From positions 1 through 48,274 of the forward strand of contig MGOU01000017.1 in NCBI GenBank assembly GCA_001795385.1: 48,274 nucleotides of DNA, written 5' to 3'. This DNA comes from Clostridiales bacterium GWD2_32_19. Its GTDB lineage: Bacteria > Bacillota > Clostridia > Lachnospirales > UBA12420. The notes below the pieces were generated by a model. It was given only the letters and a program-made list of their open reading frames with translations, searched no databases and was not told the origin of the DNA. A program made the translations under genes and the position numbers. Position 1 is the first letter of the stretch; each line of letters starts with the position of its first letter. This document shows, one piece after another, positions 18,858-27,833 of the stretch.

Positions 18858-18983
18858 ACAGTATAATTATTAGACAAATATAAAACTTAAATAATTAAAA
18901 TGTAAATATAAATGAATAATAGTATAAATAACGTGAAATCCTCAAATTATAAGTAAGAATAGAATAATGGGAGGGTTAAGAGT

Positions 18984-19985
18984 ATGGAGAAATTTAGAAT
19001 AGCGGTAATTGGAACAGGTATGGCTTGGGACAGACTGCATTTGCCTGCGTTGCAGCAGATGAATGATAAGTTTGAAGTAGTAGCTATGGCTAATAGAACG
19101 GAAGAAAAGCTAAAGATGGCAGCTGATAAGATAGGACTTGAACATAGTAATATATATACCGATTATAAGGAAATGTTGAAGAGAGATGATATCGATGCGG
19201 TACTCACAGCTGTGCCGATACAATTAAATTTTGAAGTTGCCAAGAATGTTGTGAAGGCTGGGAAAAATATAATAGCAGAAAAGCCACTTGCAGCTGAGAT
19301 TGAAGATGCAAAGAAATTTTTGAAATTTGAAGAGAAATACCAAGTAAAAGTGCTAATAGCGGAGAATTATAGATACAATGAAGAAATGAATATGATAAAG
19401 AATATAATAAATGACGGGAAAATTGGGGAGGTAGTTTATTTTATATATAATAAAGTGAGCGATTTTAATGAGGACATGAAACAAGATACATTTGCAGGCA
19501 AGGACTGGAGGCAGCATCCTGAATTTGAAGGAGGCACATTTTTGGATGGAGGCATACATGATATAGCAGCAATGAGGCATCTGTTTGGTAAAGTAGATGA
19601 TGTATGTTCGTATGGTATCCCAAATAATCAAGATTTTTGCCCTTATAGCTATATAGACACGACTTTTAGGTTTGATTCAAGTGTAATAGGTCATTATATA
19701 TATTGGATCAAAGGAAAAGAGTCGCAGTCACCTGCAGTTGGACTAAGAATATTTGGAACGAATGGAATGATATACTTGGAAAATAGCAACTCAGGATATA
19801 TCAATGTATTTTATAATGATGGATCACATGAATGTATACAATATTGTACAGGTAAAGGATATTATAATGAATGGATGAATTTTTATAAAGTGTTATCAGG
19901 AGAAGAAAAAGTTTCTACGAAACCTGATGAAGCATTTGGAGATATGAAGCTAGTAATGGATATTTTAGATAAAATTAAAATTTAA
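18984..19985 (+). CDS. Gfo/Idh/MocA family oxidoreductase
   Basis: A 333-residue NAD(P)-dependent dehydrogenase. The Rossmann segment starts at residue 7 (A-V-I-G-T-G-M-A-W, lacking the usual third glycine). A-E-K-P-L-A near residue 97 is the conserved E-K-P of the family. The C-terminal half is the beta-sheet substrate domain, with G-G-T-F-L-D-G-G-I-H-D around 180-190. Substrates in this family are mostly sugars, inositols or their derivatives; no nearby gene indicates which. GGGAGGG precedes the start. A terminator follows. Confidence 0.9.
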   Translation: MEKFRIAVIGTGMAWDRLHLPALQQMNDKFEVVAMANRTEEKLKMAADKIGLEHSNIYTDYKEMLKRDDIDAVLTAVPIQLNFEVAKNVVKAGKNIIAEKPLAAEIEDAKKFLKFEEKYQVKVLIAENYRYNEEMNMIKNIINDGKIGEVVYFIYNKVSDFNEDMKQDTFAGKDWRQHPEFEGGTFLDGGIHDIAAMRHLFGKVDDVCSYGIPNNQDFCPYSYIDTTFRFDSSVIGHYIYWIKGKESQSPAVGLRIFGTNGMIYLENSNSGYINVFYNDGSHECIQYCTGKGYYNEWMNFYKVLSGEEKVSTKPDEAFGDMKLVMDILDKIKI

Positions 19986-20009
19986 TAAAATTAGTAAATC
20001 CTAATATTA

Positions 20010-20039
20010 AAACACTAGGTCTGACCTAGTGTTTTTGTG
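20010..20039 (+). terminator. Terminator after the oxidoreductase gene
   Basis: An 11-bp stem AAACACTAGGT/ACCTAGTGTTT with a 3-nt loop, followed by T residues. Confidence 0.85.
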
Positions 20040-20097
20040 TTTCAGAAAGTACTTAAAATTACCAAATATTTTAAAATTACTCTAAAATATAAATAAA

Positions 20098-20126
20098 TTG
20101 ACAAATGTCAGAAAATGGTATATAAT
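20098..20126 (+). promoter_or_regulatory. Consensus sigma-A promoter that decides the next start codon
   Basis: Perfect TTGACA (20098-20103) and TATAAT (20121-20126), 17-nt spacing. Transcription should begin near 20133. An ATG at 20115 lies between the two elements and cannot be used from this promoter. Confidence 0.85.
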
Positions 20127-20162
20127 GTAAATACTATGTTGACATTGGGCGGTGTATTGCTA

Positions 20163-21590
20163 TTGGAAGGTATTAATCAAATTAGAGAAATAGAACGTAA
20201 ATACAAGCCACATCAAGTTCTGGAAGAGTATTTAAAAATAAGGACAGGGCTTCTAAAAGATCCATTATTAAAGGCTTTGTTTGAGTCAAAAGCTTTTAAA
20301 AATCTCGCTAATAAAACTCAGGTAACTCAAGAGTTTATAACACTTATGGGTGTATCTACTAGATTGACACATACTCTTGAAGTAACTGCAATAGCGGAAC
20401 ACATAGCAAGTAAATTTAAAGTAGATGTTACCAATGTAAGAAGGATAGCACTCTTTCATGATGTGGGACACTTGCCTTTTGGTCATGTTGGAGAAAGAAC
20501 TATTAAAGATATAATAAAAGCAATAAATAATACATCGTTTATATTTGATGAGAAGATACCAGAGGAACAAAAACATATATTTAAAAAGTATGGAAATTTT
20601 CTTCATGAGAATATGGATTATGATGTGTTTGAAGATTTTTTGCAACAGAATAAGAACATAACTACAGAAGAGTGTGAAATTTTAGCGAGATCGTTAGGCC
20701 TTGATCCAGATAAGGCAAGAGGACATCACGATTTTACCAATGTAGACAAACTTAATTTTGAACATCCTGACGAAAAGGTTATACAGTACATAAGAAGCAA
20801 TTTAATGCATAGAAATTTTATTTATAAAGACTTAATACCAGAAGAAGAAAGACTTAAGTTAAAGAAGTACGATGACTTTTCTCACGCGCAGATGAGTTGC
20901 GAGATATTTGAAAGAATATTAAAAGAAAATAATATAAAGCTGAGTGAAGCAGATCACAAATTAATAGCTAATGGAATATTAAAACATGATAACGGAATCT
21001 TTAACGCGAACTCGGTAGAGGGTAAGATAGTTGGTATAAGTGATAAAATAGCATATTTAACTAGGGACATAGAAGATGCGATAAAGTTAGGTTTCGAGCT
21101 TGACTTTCCTAAAGAACTTGGTAATACACCCGAAGAAATTAGGAACAGGATAATTGCTGACCTGCTAGAAAATTCTACTAGTGAACATGTGGCATTATCA
21201 GATGAAGTAAGTAAACATGTTAAAAATTTGAAAGATTATATGTATGAAAATTTCTATTCATCAGAAGATTTGGAAAAAATAGATAAAAAGTTAGCATCGC
21301 ATTTAGAAGAATGCTTCTTGGCTTGGCATATGGAAGCTGATGATTTGAGAGATGAGACAGGATACATCACTGATATCGACGATAGTTTGGTGGAATTTGT
21401 ATCTCAATCGGATGAAGATGTACTTGAATATGTGAATATGAATGGAGAGATGATTAAAGATTGGGTTCATTGGAATATAAAATTAAATATGATGAAAAAT
21501 ATGAAGTTAGGTGTGGAAAATGTTGTGGGAGATACATTGATAGGAGATGGATTGACAGACGAACTTGATATTATAGAATTTGACGATTAA
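20163..21590 (+). CDS. HD-domain dGTPase-like nucleotidohydrolase
   Basis: A soluble protein of about 475 residues from the dGTP triphosphohydrolase branch of the HD superfamily. T-R-L-T-H-T-L-E-V (first His) and A-L-F-H-D-V-G-H-L-P-F-G-H (H-D pair, near residue 100) give the metal site. G-I-L-K-H-D is also typical. The frame extends up to 20115, but the promoter makes a start after about 20133 likely. I chose TTG 20163, with GGGCGGTG 8 nt upstream; ATG 20136 is the alternative. Oddly, a segment of about 60 residues occurs twice (F-I-F-D-E-K-I-P-E-E-Q near 126 and F-I-Y-K-D-L-I-P-E-E-E near 219). Likely role: dNTP pool control. Confidence 0.8.
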   Translation: MEGINQIREIERKYKPHQVLEEYLKIRTGLLKDPLLKALFESKAFKNLANKTQVTQEFITLMGVSTRLTHTLEVTAIAEHIASKFKVDVTNVRRIALFHDVGHLPFGHVGERTIKDIIKAINNTSFIFDEKIPEEQKHIFKKYGNFLHENMDYDVFEDFLQQNKNITTEECEILARSLGLDPDKARGHHDFTNVDKLNFEHPDEKVIQYIRSNLMHRNFIYKDLIPEEERLKLKKYDDFSHAQMSCEIFERILKENNIKLSEADHKLIANGILKHDNGIFNANSVEGKIVGISDKIAYLTRDIEDAIKLGFELDFPKELGNTPEEIRNRIIADLLENSTSEHVALSDEVSKHVKNLKDYMYENFYSSEDLEKIDKKLASHLEECFLAWHMEADDLRDETGYITDIDDSLVEFVSQSDEDVLEYVNMNGEMIKDWVHWNIKLNMMKNMKLGVENVVGDTLIGDGLTDELDIIEFDD

Positions 21591-21623
21591 ATAAAATATA
21601 AATATTGAATAAAAGTTTTCAAA

Positions 21624-21652
21624 ATGACAATACTATAAATGTAAGATATAAT
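21624..21652 (+). promoter_or_regulatory. Promoter in front of a non-coding transcript
   Basis: ATGACA (21624-21629) and TATAAT (21647-21652) with 17-nt spacing. No open reading frame of any length follows before the terminator. Confidence 0.6.
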
Positions 21653-21658
21653 GGGGAG

Positions 21659-21869
21659 CTAATATTTATGAAACTTGCGTAGCAGGTGACAGAATCACCG
21701 AAAGTTATATAATGGTCTAATAACTAGTATATAAATGGAGATGATGGGTAATATGGCGGATGTTTAGTGTGGTAAAATATCATAGTGAGAAGTAAGCTAT
21801 AGAATTTGTTTAGGCGAACCGTTATAAATTACAATAAAAAAGTATTATAATTTTTATAATACTTTTTTT
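21659..21869 (+). ncRNA. Candidate structured small RNA, about 210 nt
   Basis: The stretch runs from a promoter to a strong terminator and contains no credible gene. The ends can pair (TAAT-a-TTTAT-ga-AAC near 21661-21677 with GTT-ATAAATTA near 21821-21831), closing a long internal region. A GGTGA-cagaa-TCACC hairpin lies near 21686-21700. Size and end pairing recall 6S RNA, but I cannot identify the characteristic central bulge and do not assign a family. Confidence 0.45.
21838..21869. terminator. Bidirectional terminator
   Basis: A 13-bp stem AAAAGTATTATAA/TTATAATACTTTT with a 3-nt loop, with T residues on both strands. It ends the candidate RNA and the converging serine acetyltransferase gene. 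Confidence 0.85.
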
Positions 21870-21905
21870 GTTTTTAAATTTTGAATTATACAATAATACA
21901 TATAC

Positions 21906-22847
21906 TTAATTAGGGTCTACTTTAATAGTGGGTAAAGGTTGAGAATTATAAACTCTAGAGTAAGGCTCTACAGATTGAGTTAACCATACATTACCACCTA
22001 TAATTGAATCATGTCCAATTCTGGTATCACCACCAAGAACGGTAGCGCCTGCATATATGACAACATTATCCTCTATGTCAGGATGTCGTTTTACAGATTT
22101 GACAGGATTGCCATCATCATCTAATTGAAAACTTTTTGCACCTAAGGTAACACCTTGATATAGTTTTACATTATTTCCGATGGTACAGGTCTCACCTATA
22201 ACGACTCCTGTGCCATGATCTATAAAGAAATTTTTTCCTATTTTTGCACCAGGATGAATATCTATCCCTGTAAGTTGATGAGAATATTCAGACATTATTC
22301 TTGGTATAAGAGGAACATTTAACTCATACAAAACATGTGTAATTCTATAGATGCTTAGCGTCTCTATAGAAGGATAACTTAAAAGAATCTCTTCATATGA
22401 ATGAGCAGCAGGATCCCCGATATACGCAGCTTGAATATCAGAATGCAGTAATTCTCTTATTTCTGGCATTTTATTAATTAGCTTCATAGTAGTATCATAG
22501 GCTTTATCTTTGCATTTACTACAGTTTGCACCTAGACAGTCACTAATTTTACAGTTGTTTGTCAAAGCTTTTTCAATTAAATTGTTAATAAGAGTTGCAG
22601 CAACCCTTAAATTATTTCCTATAATTATATTAATATTTGTTTCGTCAATAGGATATTTTTCATAAACTCCAGGAAAAAGAGCACAGCGTAAGTTGAAAAG
22701 CACTTTATATACAAGCTCTTTTCCTGCAAATCCAATAGTCTTATTTTTAATAAGGTAATCCATATTAGTTTCTTCAAGTGATTTTGAAATATAAGGAACC
22801 CGAGCGTTAAGCCAATTATTAAGTTCGATAATACCACTCCCATTCAA
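21906..22847 (-). CDS. cysE: Serine O-acetyltransferase (EpsC type)
   Basis: A 313-residue protein catalysing acetyl transfer from acetyl-CoA to L-serine, the first step of cysteine synthesis. The C-terminal left-handed beta-helix has the typical hexapeptide run: G-I-D-I-H-P-G-A-K-I-G, F-I-D-H-G-T-G-V-V-I-G-E-T and Y-Q-G-V-T-L-G-A. The N-terminal part is longer than in E. coli CysE and carries a C-x5-C-x2-C cluster (residues ~105-115), as in the EpsC group. The frame opens with TTG at 22847 and no good ribosome site is visible, so the exact start is uncertain. No cysK gene is adjacent. Product inhibition by cysteine is usual in the family. Confidence 0.9.
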   Translation of the reverse strand: MNGSGIIELNNWLNARVPYISKSLEETNMDYLIKNKTIGFAGKELVYKVLFNLRCALFPGVYEKYPIDETNINIIIGNNLRVAATLINNLIEKALTNNCKISDCLGANCSKCKDKAYDTTMKLINKMPEIRELLHSDIQAAYIGDPAAHSYEEILLSYPSIETLSIYRITHVLYELNVPLIPRIMSEYSHQLTGIDIHPGAKIGKNFFIDHGTGVVIGETCTIGNNVKLYQGVTLGAKSFQLDDDGNPVKSVKRHPDIEDNVVIYAGATVLGGDTRIGHDSIIGGNVWLTQSVEPYSRVYNSQPLPTIKVDPN

Positions 22848-22938
22848 TAGATGTTTATAATATATGTATGCGAGAAAATTATTTTTATTTTAAAAATCAT
22901 AAACTTTTAGCATTATGTAGTTGAATAAATGAAAAATA

Positions 22939-22967
22939 TTGAATTTTCATTGTAAATGTGGTATAGT
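22939..22967 (+). promoter_or_regulatory. Promoter of the aromatic amino acid operon
   Basis: TTGAAT (22939-22944) and TATAGT (22962-22967), 17-nt spacing, about 60 nt before tyrA. I see no T-box or leader-peptide attenuator in this short leader. Confidence 0.55.
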
Positions 22968-23026
22968 TTTTAAATATAAATATCAAAGTTCAAATTACGG
23001 AGTAAAAATGAAAACGGGAGGGGCAT

Positions 23027-24109
23027 ATGAGAAACATAGGAATTGTTGGACTTGGATTAATGGGTGGTTCGATTGCAAAGACCCTTAGAAAAAGCAAAAA
23101 AGTGAACAAAATAATTGCTTTTGATTGTGAAGAAAAAACATTAAAAAAGGCATTTGATGATAAGGTTATTGATGATTACTCTACAAATATAAATGAAAAA
23201 TTTGAAGATTTAGATATTGTTTTTATATGTACGCCAGTTAGTTTTATAGGTGATTATATAAAAAAATTATCAAAATACATAAAAAAAGATTGCATTATAA
23301 CAGATATAGGGAGTACTAAATCAACTATTGTTAAAATGTTTGAAGATAATAAAAGTGATTTATTATTTGTAGGTGGACACCCGATGGTAGGTTCAGAAAA
23401 AATAGGTTACGAGAATTCAAAAGATTTTCTTTTTGAAAATGCATACTATATTATTACTAAATCTATAAACACGGATCAATGTACACTCGATAAATTAAAC
23501 GAGATAGTACTAGAGTTAAAGGCGATACCTATAATAATTGATATTGATAAGCATGATTTTATTACTGCTGCAATTAGTCATGTTCCTCATGTAATAGCAT
23601 CAGCACTTGTAAATATGGTAGAGGTACTTGACGATAAAGAAGAATATATGCGTACATTGGCGGCTGGAGGATTTAAAGATATTACAAGAATAGCATCAGC
23701 GAGCCCCATAATGTGGCAAAATATATGTATAGAAAACAAGCAAGAGATTTTAAAAGTGTTAAATAAGTTATCTGAAATAATATATGACTTTTCAGATAGT
23801 CTTACAAAGAATGAAAATGCTGAGATTATAAACTTTTTTTTAAAAGCAAAAGAATATAGAGATAGCTTTAAAAATATTAGTTCAATTTATAATGTTGCAT
23901 ATGATTTTATGGTGGAAATTGAAGATAAACCTGGTATTATAGCAGATGTTGCAACAATACTAAGTAATAATCATATAAATATTAAGAATATAGAGGTTAT
24001 AAATAACAGAGAACATGTTGAAGGAACTCTTAAAATTTTAGTAGAAAATCAAGAAGCTAAGAATATAAGTATTGAAGTTTTGATGCAAAACGGCTATAGA
24101 ACATTCTAA
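23027..24109 (+). CDS. tyrA: Prephenate dehydrogenase with ACT domain
   Basis: A 360-residue enzyme converting prephenate to 4-hydroxyphenylpyruvate with NAD+. The nucleotide-binding motif is G-L-G-L-M-G-G-S at residues 7-14. The catalytic region includes T-D-I-G-S-T-K and G-G-H-P-M-V-G-S-E. The helical dimer domain has H-D-F-I-T-A-A-I-S-H-V-P-H. The C-terminal 75 residues form an ACT domain (E-D-K-P-G-I-I-A-D-V), which usually binds tyrosine for feedback inhibition. First gene of a tightly packed operon; GGGAGG precedes the start. Confidence 0.93.
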   Translation: MRNIGIVGLGLMGGSIAKTLRKSKKVNKIIAFDCEEKTLKKAFDDKVIDDYSTNINEKFEDLDIVFICTPVSFIGDYIKKLSKYIKKDCIITDIGSTKSTIVKMFEDNKSDLLFVGGHPMVGSEKIGYENSKDFLFENAYYIITKSINTDQCTLDKLNEIVLELKAIPIIIDIDKHDFITAAISHVPHVIASALVNMVEVLDDKEEYMRTLAAGGFKDITRIASASPIMWQNICIENKQEILKVLNKLSEIIYDFSDSLTKNENAEIINFFLKAKEYRDSFKNISSIYNVAYDFMVEIEDKPGIIADVATILSNNHINIKNIEVINNREHVEGTLKILVENQEAKNISIEVLMQNGYRTF

Positions 24110-24140
24110 CAATAAAAATATTATAAAAGGTGGTAGAATT

Positions 24141-25229
24141 ATGTATTTTAGAAAAGCACTAGAGGAAATAAAACCATATGTACCAGGGAAATCTATCGAA
24201 GAAATACAAAGGGAATTTAAAATAAATAATATTGTGAAATTAGCTTCAAATGAAAATCCATATGATTGTTCAAAAGCAGTGATACAATGTTTGAGTGATG
24301 TTAAAAGTATTGCATCATATCCTGATAATAATTGCTCAAAGTTAAGAAAAGTATTATCGGAAAAATATAATATAAAAGAAGCACAATTAATAGTTGGTGG
24401 GGGTTCAGTTGAGATAATATCAATGATTGGGCAAATATTTGTAGACCCTGATGATGAGGTAATAACATGTACACCATCGTTTTCTAGTTACTACTCATCA
24501 ACAAAGCTCATGGACGGTAAACTGATAGAAGTGCCTCTAAAAGACGATGCTTTTGATCTGGAAGGAATTATTAGTAAAATAACTGATAGAACTAAATTAA
24601 TATATATCTCGAATCCGAACAATCCAACGGGTACCATAATAACAGCAGATGAGCAATCAGATTTTTTGAAAAAGGTTCCTAAAAATATAGCAGTTATATT
24701 AGACGAGGCATATTATGAATTTGTAACAGATAAACTATATCCAAATTCAATAAATTTCTTAAATGAATTTGATAATATTATCATATTAAGAACATTCTCC
24801 AAAGCATACGGATTAGCAGGACTTAGGGTAGGCTATGGGATAGCAAGCGAAGAAATAGTTGAACAATTAAATAAAGTAAGAAATCCATTTAATGTTTCAA
24901 TATTAGCCCAAGATGCAGCATGTACAGCTCTTTTGGATATGGAGTTTTTAAAAATGGTAATAAATAATAATGCACAAGTTTTAAATTATATGTATGGACA
25001 ACTTGACAAACTCGGTATTTCATACATAGTTTCACAGGCAAACTTTATAATGATAAATTGCAGGAGAAATGGTAGATTAGTATCTCATGAATTATTAGAG
25101 AAAGGGTTTATCGTAAGACCTGGTTTCCCATTAATGGACGATTATATAAGAGTTTCTATTGGAACTATGGAACAAATGAAGGAATTTATAGTAGTTTTAG
25201 ATAGAATGATAAATGGAGGGATAAAATAA
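24141..25229 (+). CDS. hisC: Histidinol-phosphate/aromatic aminotransferase
   Basis: A 362-residue PLP enzyme of fold type I. Visible landmarks are L-A-S-N-E-N-P near residue 34, S-N-P-N-N-P-T-G-T near 155, L-D-E-A-Y-Y-E-F near 188 and the PLP-lysine segment F-S-K-A-Y-G-L-A-G-L-R-V-G-Y-G near 219. The family uses histidinol phosphate, but this gene sits between tyrA and pheA and no other his genes are visible. Its likely job is transamination of 4-hydroxyphenylpyruvate and phenylpyruvate, perhaps with both roles. Its stop overlaps the next start by one base (TAATG). Confidence 0.9.
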   Translation: MYFRKALEEIKPYVPGKSIEEIQREFKINNIVKLASNENPYDCSKAVIQCLSDVKSIASYPDNNCSKLRKVLSEKYNIKEAQLIVGGGSVEIISMIGQIFVDPDDEVITCTPSFSSYYSSTKLMDGKLIEVPLKDDAFDLEGIISKITDRTKLIYISNPNNPTGTIITADEQSDFLKKVPKNIAVILDEAYYEFVTDKLYPNSINFLNEFDNIIILRTFSKAYGLAGLRVGYGIASEEIVEQLNKVRNPFNVSILAQDAACTALLDMEFLKMVINNNAQVLNYMYGQLDKLGISYIVSQANFIMINCRRNGRLVSHELLEKGFIVRPGFPLMDDYIRVSIGTMEQMKEFIVVLDRMINGGIK

Positions 25230-26041
25230 TGATTATTGGATATTTAGGTCCTGTTGGTACATATTGTTATGAAGCATGTAATACATATTCAAGTGGTAAG
25301 TACGAGATAAAGCCATATAAAACTATCAGGGAAACAATAATGGCCGTTGTATCGGGACAAGTTGATAAATGCATTGTTCCTATAGAAAATTCAATAGAGG
25401 GTAGTGTGAATCAAACAATCGACACTATTTTAGAAAATGATGAGTTGACTATAGAAGGAGAGCTGGTTTTACCAATAAATCATTATTTATTGTCAACTGA
25501 AATGGTAGAGTTAAAAGATATAAAAGAGGTATACTCACATCCCCAAGCACTAGCTCAATGTAGAAAATTTATTTTAAGCAATATGCCGGATGCAGAAATA
25601 ATAGAAACAGCTAGCACTGCCTTGGCAGCAAAGGAAATGCATGGTTTGACAAATTCGGTGGCGATAGCTAATAAGGCGTGTGCAGAAGTTTACAATTTAA
25701 AAATACTAAAAGAAAACATACAAGATGAACATACAAATCAAACAAGATTTATATTAGTATCTTTAAAAGGGGATAAAAAAACGCAATGTGCGAAAACTTC
25801 GATGATATTTTCCACATTAAATAATCCAGGTTCATTGTATAGAGTTTTGGGGTTATTTAATTTATTTGAGATAAACCTAACAAAAATAGAATCAAGACCA
25901 GCAAAAACAAAAATTGGAGAATATATTTTTTTAGTAGACTTTGAAGGCGATAAAGAGGAAGAGCATATAAAAATATTACTAAATCATATTAAAAAAGCAT
26001 GTTCATACCTAAGAATATTAGGTTCATACGATATGATTTAA
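25229..26041 (+). CDS. pheA: Prephenate dehydratase with ACT domain
   Basis: A 270-residue monofunctional prephenate dehydratase giving phenylpyruvate. Family landmarks: G-Y-L-G-P-V-G-T-Y at the N-terminus, P-I-E-N-S-I-E-G-S near residue 52, and N-Q-T-R-F near 171, which holds the catalytic Thr-Arg-Phe. The C-terminal ACT domain carries the phenylalanine-binding E-S-R-P motif near residue 221. It starts on the last base of the hisC stop, so translational coupling is likely. Chorismate mutase activity is supplied by the next gene rather than by fusion. Confidence 0.93.
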   Translation: MIIGYLGPVGTYCYEACNTYSSGKYEIKPYKTIRETIMAVVSGQVDKCIVPIENSIEGSVNQTIDTILENDELTIEGELVLPINHYLLSTEMVELKDIKEVYSHPQALAQCRKFILSNMPDAEIIETASTALAAKEMHGLTNSVAIANKACAEVYNLKILKENIQDEHTNQTRFILVSLKGDKKTQCAKTSMIFSTLNNPGSLYRVLGLFNLFEINLTKIESRPAKTKIGEYIFLVDFEGDKEEEHIKILLNHIKKACSYLRILGSYDMI

Positions 26042-26058
26042 AGAGGAGGATAGAGCTT

Positions 26059-26535
26059 ATGTCATTACAATTAGTAAGAGAAGACTTAAATATGTTAGAT
26101 GGTATTATAAAAAATATGTTAGTACTAAGAATGTCACTTATTCCAGTTGTTGCAGAGATAAAGATGAGAGACGATTTGCCAATGTTTCAACCAGACCGAG
26201 AAAATCAAATGTATAAAGGTATAGAAGAATTTTGCAAAAAAACTGGTATAAATAATGAATTGGTAAGCGAAATGTATAAATTAATAATGACAAACGCTAA
26301 AAATATTCAATATAATATAGAAAAAAATATAACACCATACAATTTAGAAATACAAGCAGACGAAGACATGAAGAAAGAATTAAACAATAATTTTGAGACA
26401 CTTGAGAAAATAATAAAAGAGGATATAGCGAGGGTGTTTGATAAATTTAATAATATAATCGAAGACGATAAAATAGATGCTAAAAATATTTCAGAGTTAA
26501 GTACATATTATTATCAAAACAAGGTGTTGAAATAA
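26059..26535 (+). CDS. Chorismate mutase-like protein (AroQ type)
   Basis: A 158-residue protein. Residues 1-85 look like an all-helical AroQ chorismate mutase: V-R-E-D-L-N-M-L-D at the start of helix 1, L-R-M-S-L-I-P-V-V-A-E-I-K next, and P-D-R-E-N further on, supplying the expected Arg and Lys ligands. The last 70 residues are an extra helical part of unknown role. The start is ATG 26059 after AGGAGGA; an in-frame ATG at 25999 would run back into pheA. It completes the branch from chorismate to prephenate in this operon. The motif match is moderate. Confidence 0.75.
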   Translation: MSLQLVREDLNMLDGIIKNMLVLRMSLIPVVAEIKMRDDLPMFQPDRENQMYKGIEEFCKKTGINNELVSEMYKLIMTNAKNIQYNIEKNITPYNLEIQADEDMKKELNNNFETLEKIIKEDIARVFDKFNNIIEDDKIDAKNISELSTYYYQNKVLK

Positions 26536-26564
26536 CACAAACCAAAGATTGAGAGGCAATGCAT

Positions 26565-27446
26565 ATGGTATTTAATAAAGTGACTATAAAATCAACAACC
26601 AATAACGCTGATATGATAATAGGGGAGTTATATGATCTTGAGATTTATGATTTTGTAGAGAAAAATGAATCAGATGTTTTTGAAACTAAGATATGGACAG
26701 ATGACAGTGAAGTTGATAACACGGTTGGTGATAAACTAGAGATAGAAATATATTTCGAGAAAGACGAAGAAAAAGCTCAAAGTATCATATCGATTTTCAG
26801 CGATATTAAAGACATATCTGTAGAAGTAGAAAAAGTGGATGACGCTGCATGGAAAGATGGATGGAGAGAACAGTATACAACCATGAAGTTTGGAGATATA
26901 GTTATATCCCCAGCTTGGGAAGAATATGAACAGAAAGAAAATGAAATACTCATAAAATTAAATGGTGGCATGATTCCTAAAGATGGAGCACACGAAACTA
27001 CTACAATGTGTATAGAACTCGTGGAAAAGTACATCGAAAAAGGCGATAAAGTAATAGATATAGGAACAGGTGATGGGATACTAACAATACTTTCATCAAA
27101 ACTTGGAGCAGATACCATTATTGCAAATGAGATAGACGAAGAGTTGTTAAAAACAGCCAAAGAAAATTTTAAATTAAATAATATAGAAAATGTAAACTTG
27201 GTATATGGGGATTGGTTAAGTATGAGAGTTAATGATAAAGTTGATATAGTATTAGCCAACATAATAGCAGAAGTAGTAATAGATATAAGTGGGAATATAG
27301 ACAAAAACATAAAAAGAGGTGGACTTTTTATATCAAGCGGGATAGAAGAAGACAAACTAAATAAAGTACTAGATGCATTAAAAGAATTTGAGATAATTGA
27401 AGTGAAAGAATTAGGTAAATGGAGAAGCATAGTAGCAAGAATATGA
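26565..27446 (+). CDS. prmA: Ribosomal protein L11 methyltransferase-like
   Basis: A 293-residue SAM-dependent methyltransferase. The N-terminal substrate-recognition domain is followed by V-I-D-I-G-T-G-D-G-I-L (SAM motif I), A-N-E-I-D-E and the typical catalytic segment V-L-A-N-I-I-A-E-V. D-A-A-W-K-D-G-W-R-E-Q-Y and the E-T-T block are also PrmA-like. The usual A-F-G-T-G-T-H before E-T-T is replaced by I-P-K-D-G-A-H, which is unusual. ATG 26565 was chosen over 26559 because GAGAGG is 8 nt upstream of it. It follows the aromatic operon by 29 nt. Confidence 0.8.
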   Translation: MVFNKVTIKSTTNNADMIIGELYDLEIYDFVEKNESDVFETKIWTDDSEVDNTVGDKLEIEIYFEKDEEKAQSIISIFSDIKDISVEVEKVDDAAWKDGWREQYTTMKFGDIVISPAWEEYEQKENEILIKLNGGMIPKDGAHETTTMCIELVEKYIEKGDKVIDIGTGDGILTILSSKLGADTIIANEIDEELLKTAKENFKLNNIENVNLVYGDWLSMRVNDKVDIVLANIIAEVVIDISGNIDKNIKRGGLFISSGIEEDKLNKVLDALKEFEIIEVKELGKWRSIVARI

Positions 27447-27508
27447 AAAGTCTTTAGAGTATAATATTATTTAAACATCATAGTAAACAATTGGAGTCGA
27501 ATTTTTAT

Positions 27509-27552
27509 GATGTACGAACAGATTAGTAATCCGTTCGTACATCACTGTTTTT
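27509..27552 (+). terminator. Terminator after prmA
   Basis: An 11-bp stem GATGTACGAAC/GTTCGTACATC (27509-27519 with 27533-27543) followed by CACTGTTTTT. It overlaps the last bases of the converging spore-protein gene. Confidence 0.8.
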
Positions 27553-27724
27553 CTTGCAAATTTTCAGCCTCAACCTTGTCATGAAGGTTTTTATCTTTTA
27601 CACCTTCTATAATGACTTTATTGTCAGTTCTATCTATATCTAAAATCCATACAGGTCTTTTGATATACTCAACATTAATAACTCCCTTAGAACTCATAAC
27701 TTCCTCAACCCTTTTGATATCCAT
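27542..27724 (-). CDS. sspH: Small acid-soluble spore protein, H type
   Basis: A 60-residue protein with the H-type pattern: M-D-I-K-R-V-E-E-V-M-S-S, then I-N-V-E-Y, V-W-I-L-D-I-D, and a basic/acidic tail. It is closer to the family model than the 58-residue relative at 8036. GGAGG sits just upstream on the minus strand. It is monocistronic. The protein is expected in the forespore, although I could not read a convincing sigma-G promoter. Confidence 0.8.
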   Translation of the reverse strand: MDIKRVEEVMSSKGVINVEYIKRPVWILDIDRTDNKVIIEGVKDKNLHDKVEAENLQEKQ

Positions 27725-27833
27725 AAAATTACCTCCATAAAAATTATATTATGATTATAGTATTTACAAATCAAATTTTTTTAAACAGTTACTATTTATT
27801 CATTCTTTATTTGAAAAATTTGGCTATAGGTAT

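Noticed and set aside
26777-27430. Long antisense frame opposite prmA
   Set aside because: It is a shadow of a well-supported gene, has no ribosome site and shows low-complexity Ser/Ile/Phe composition.
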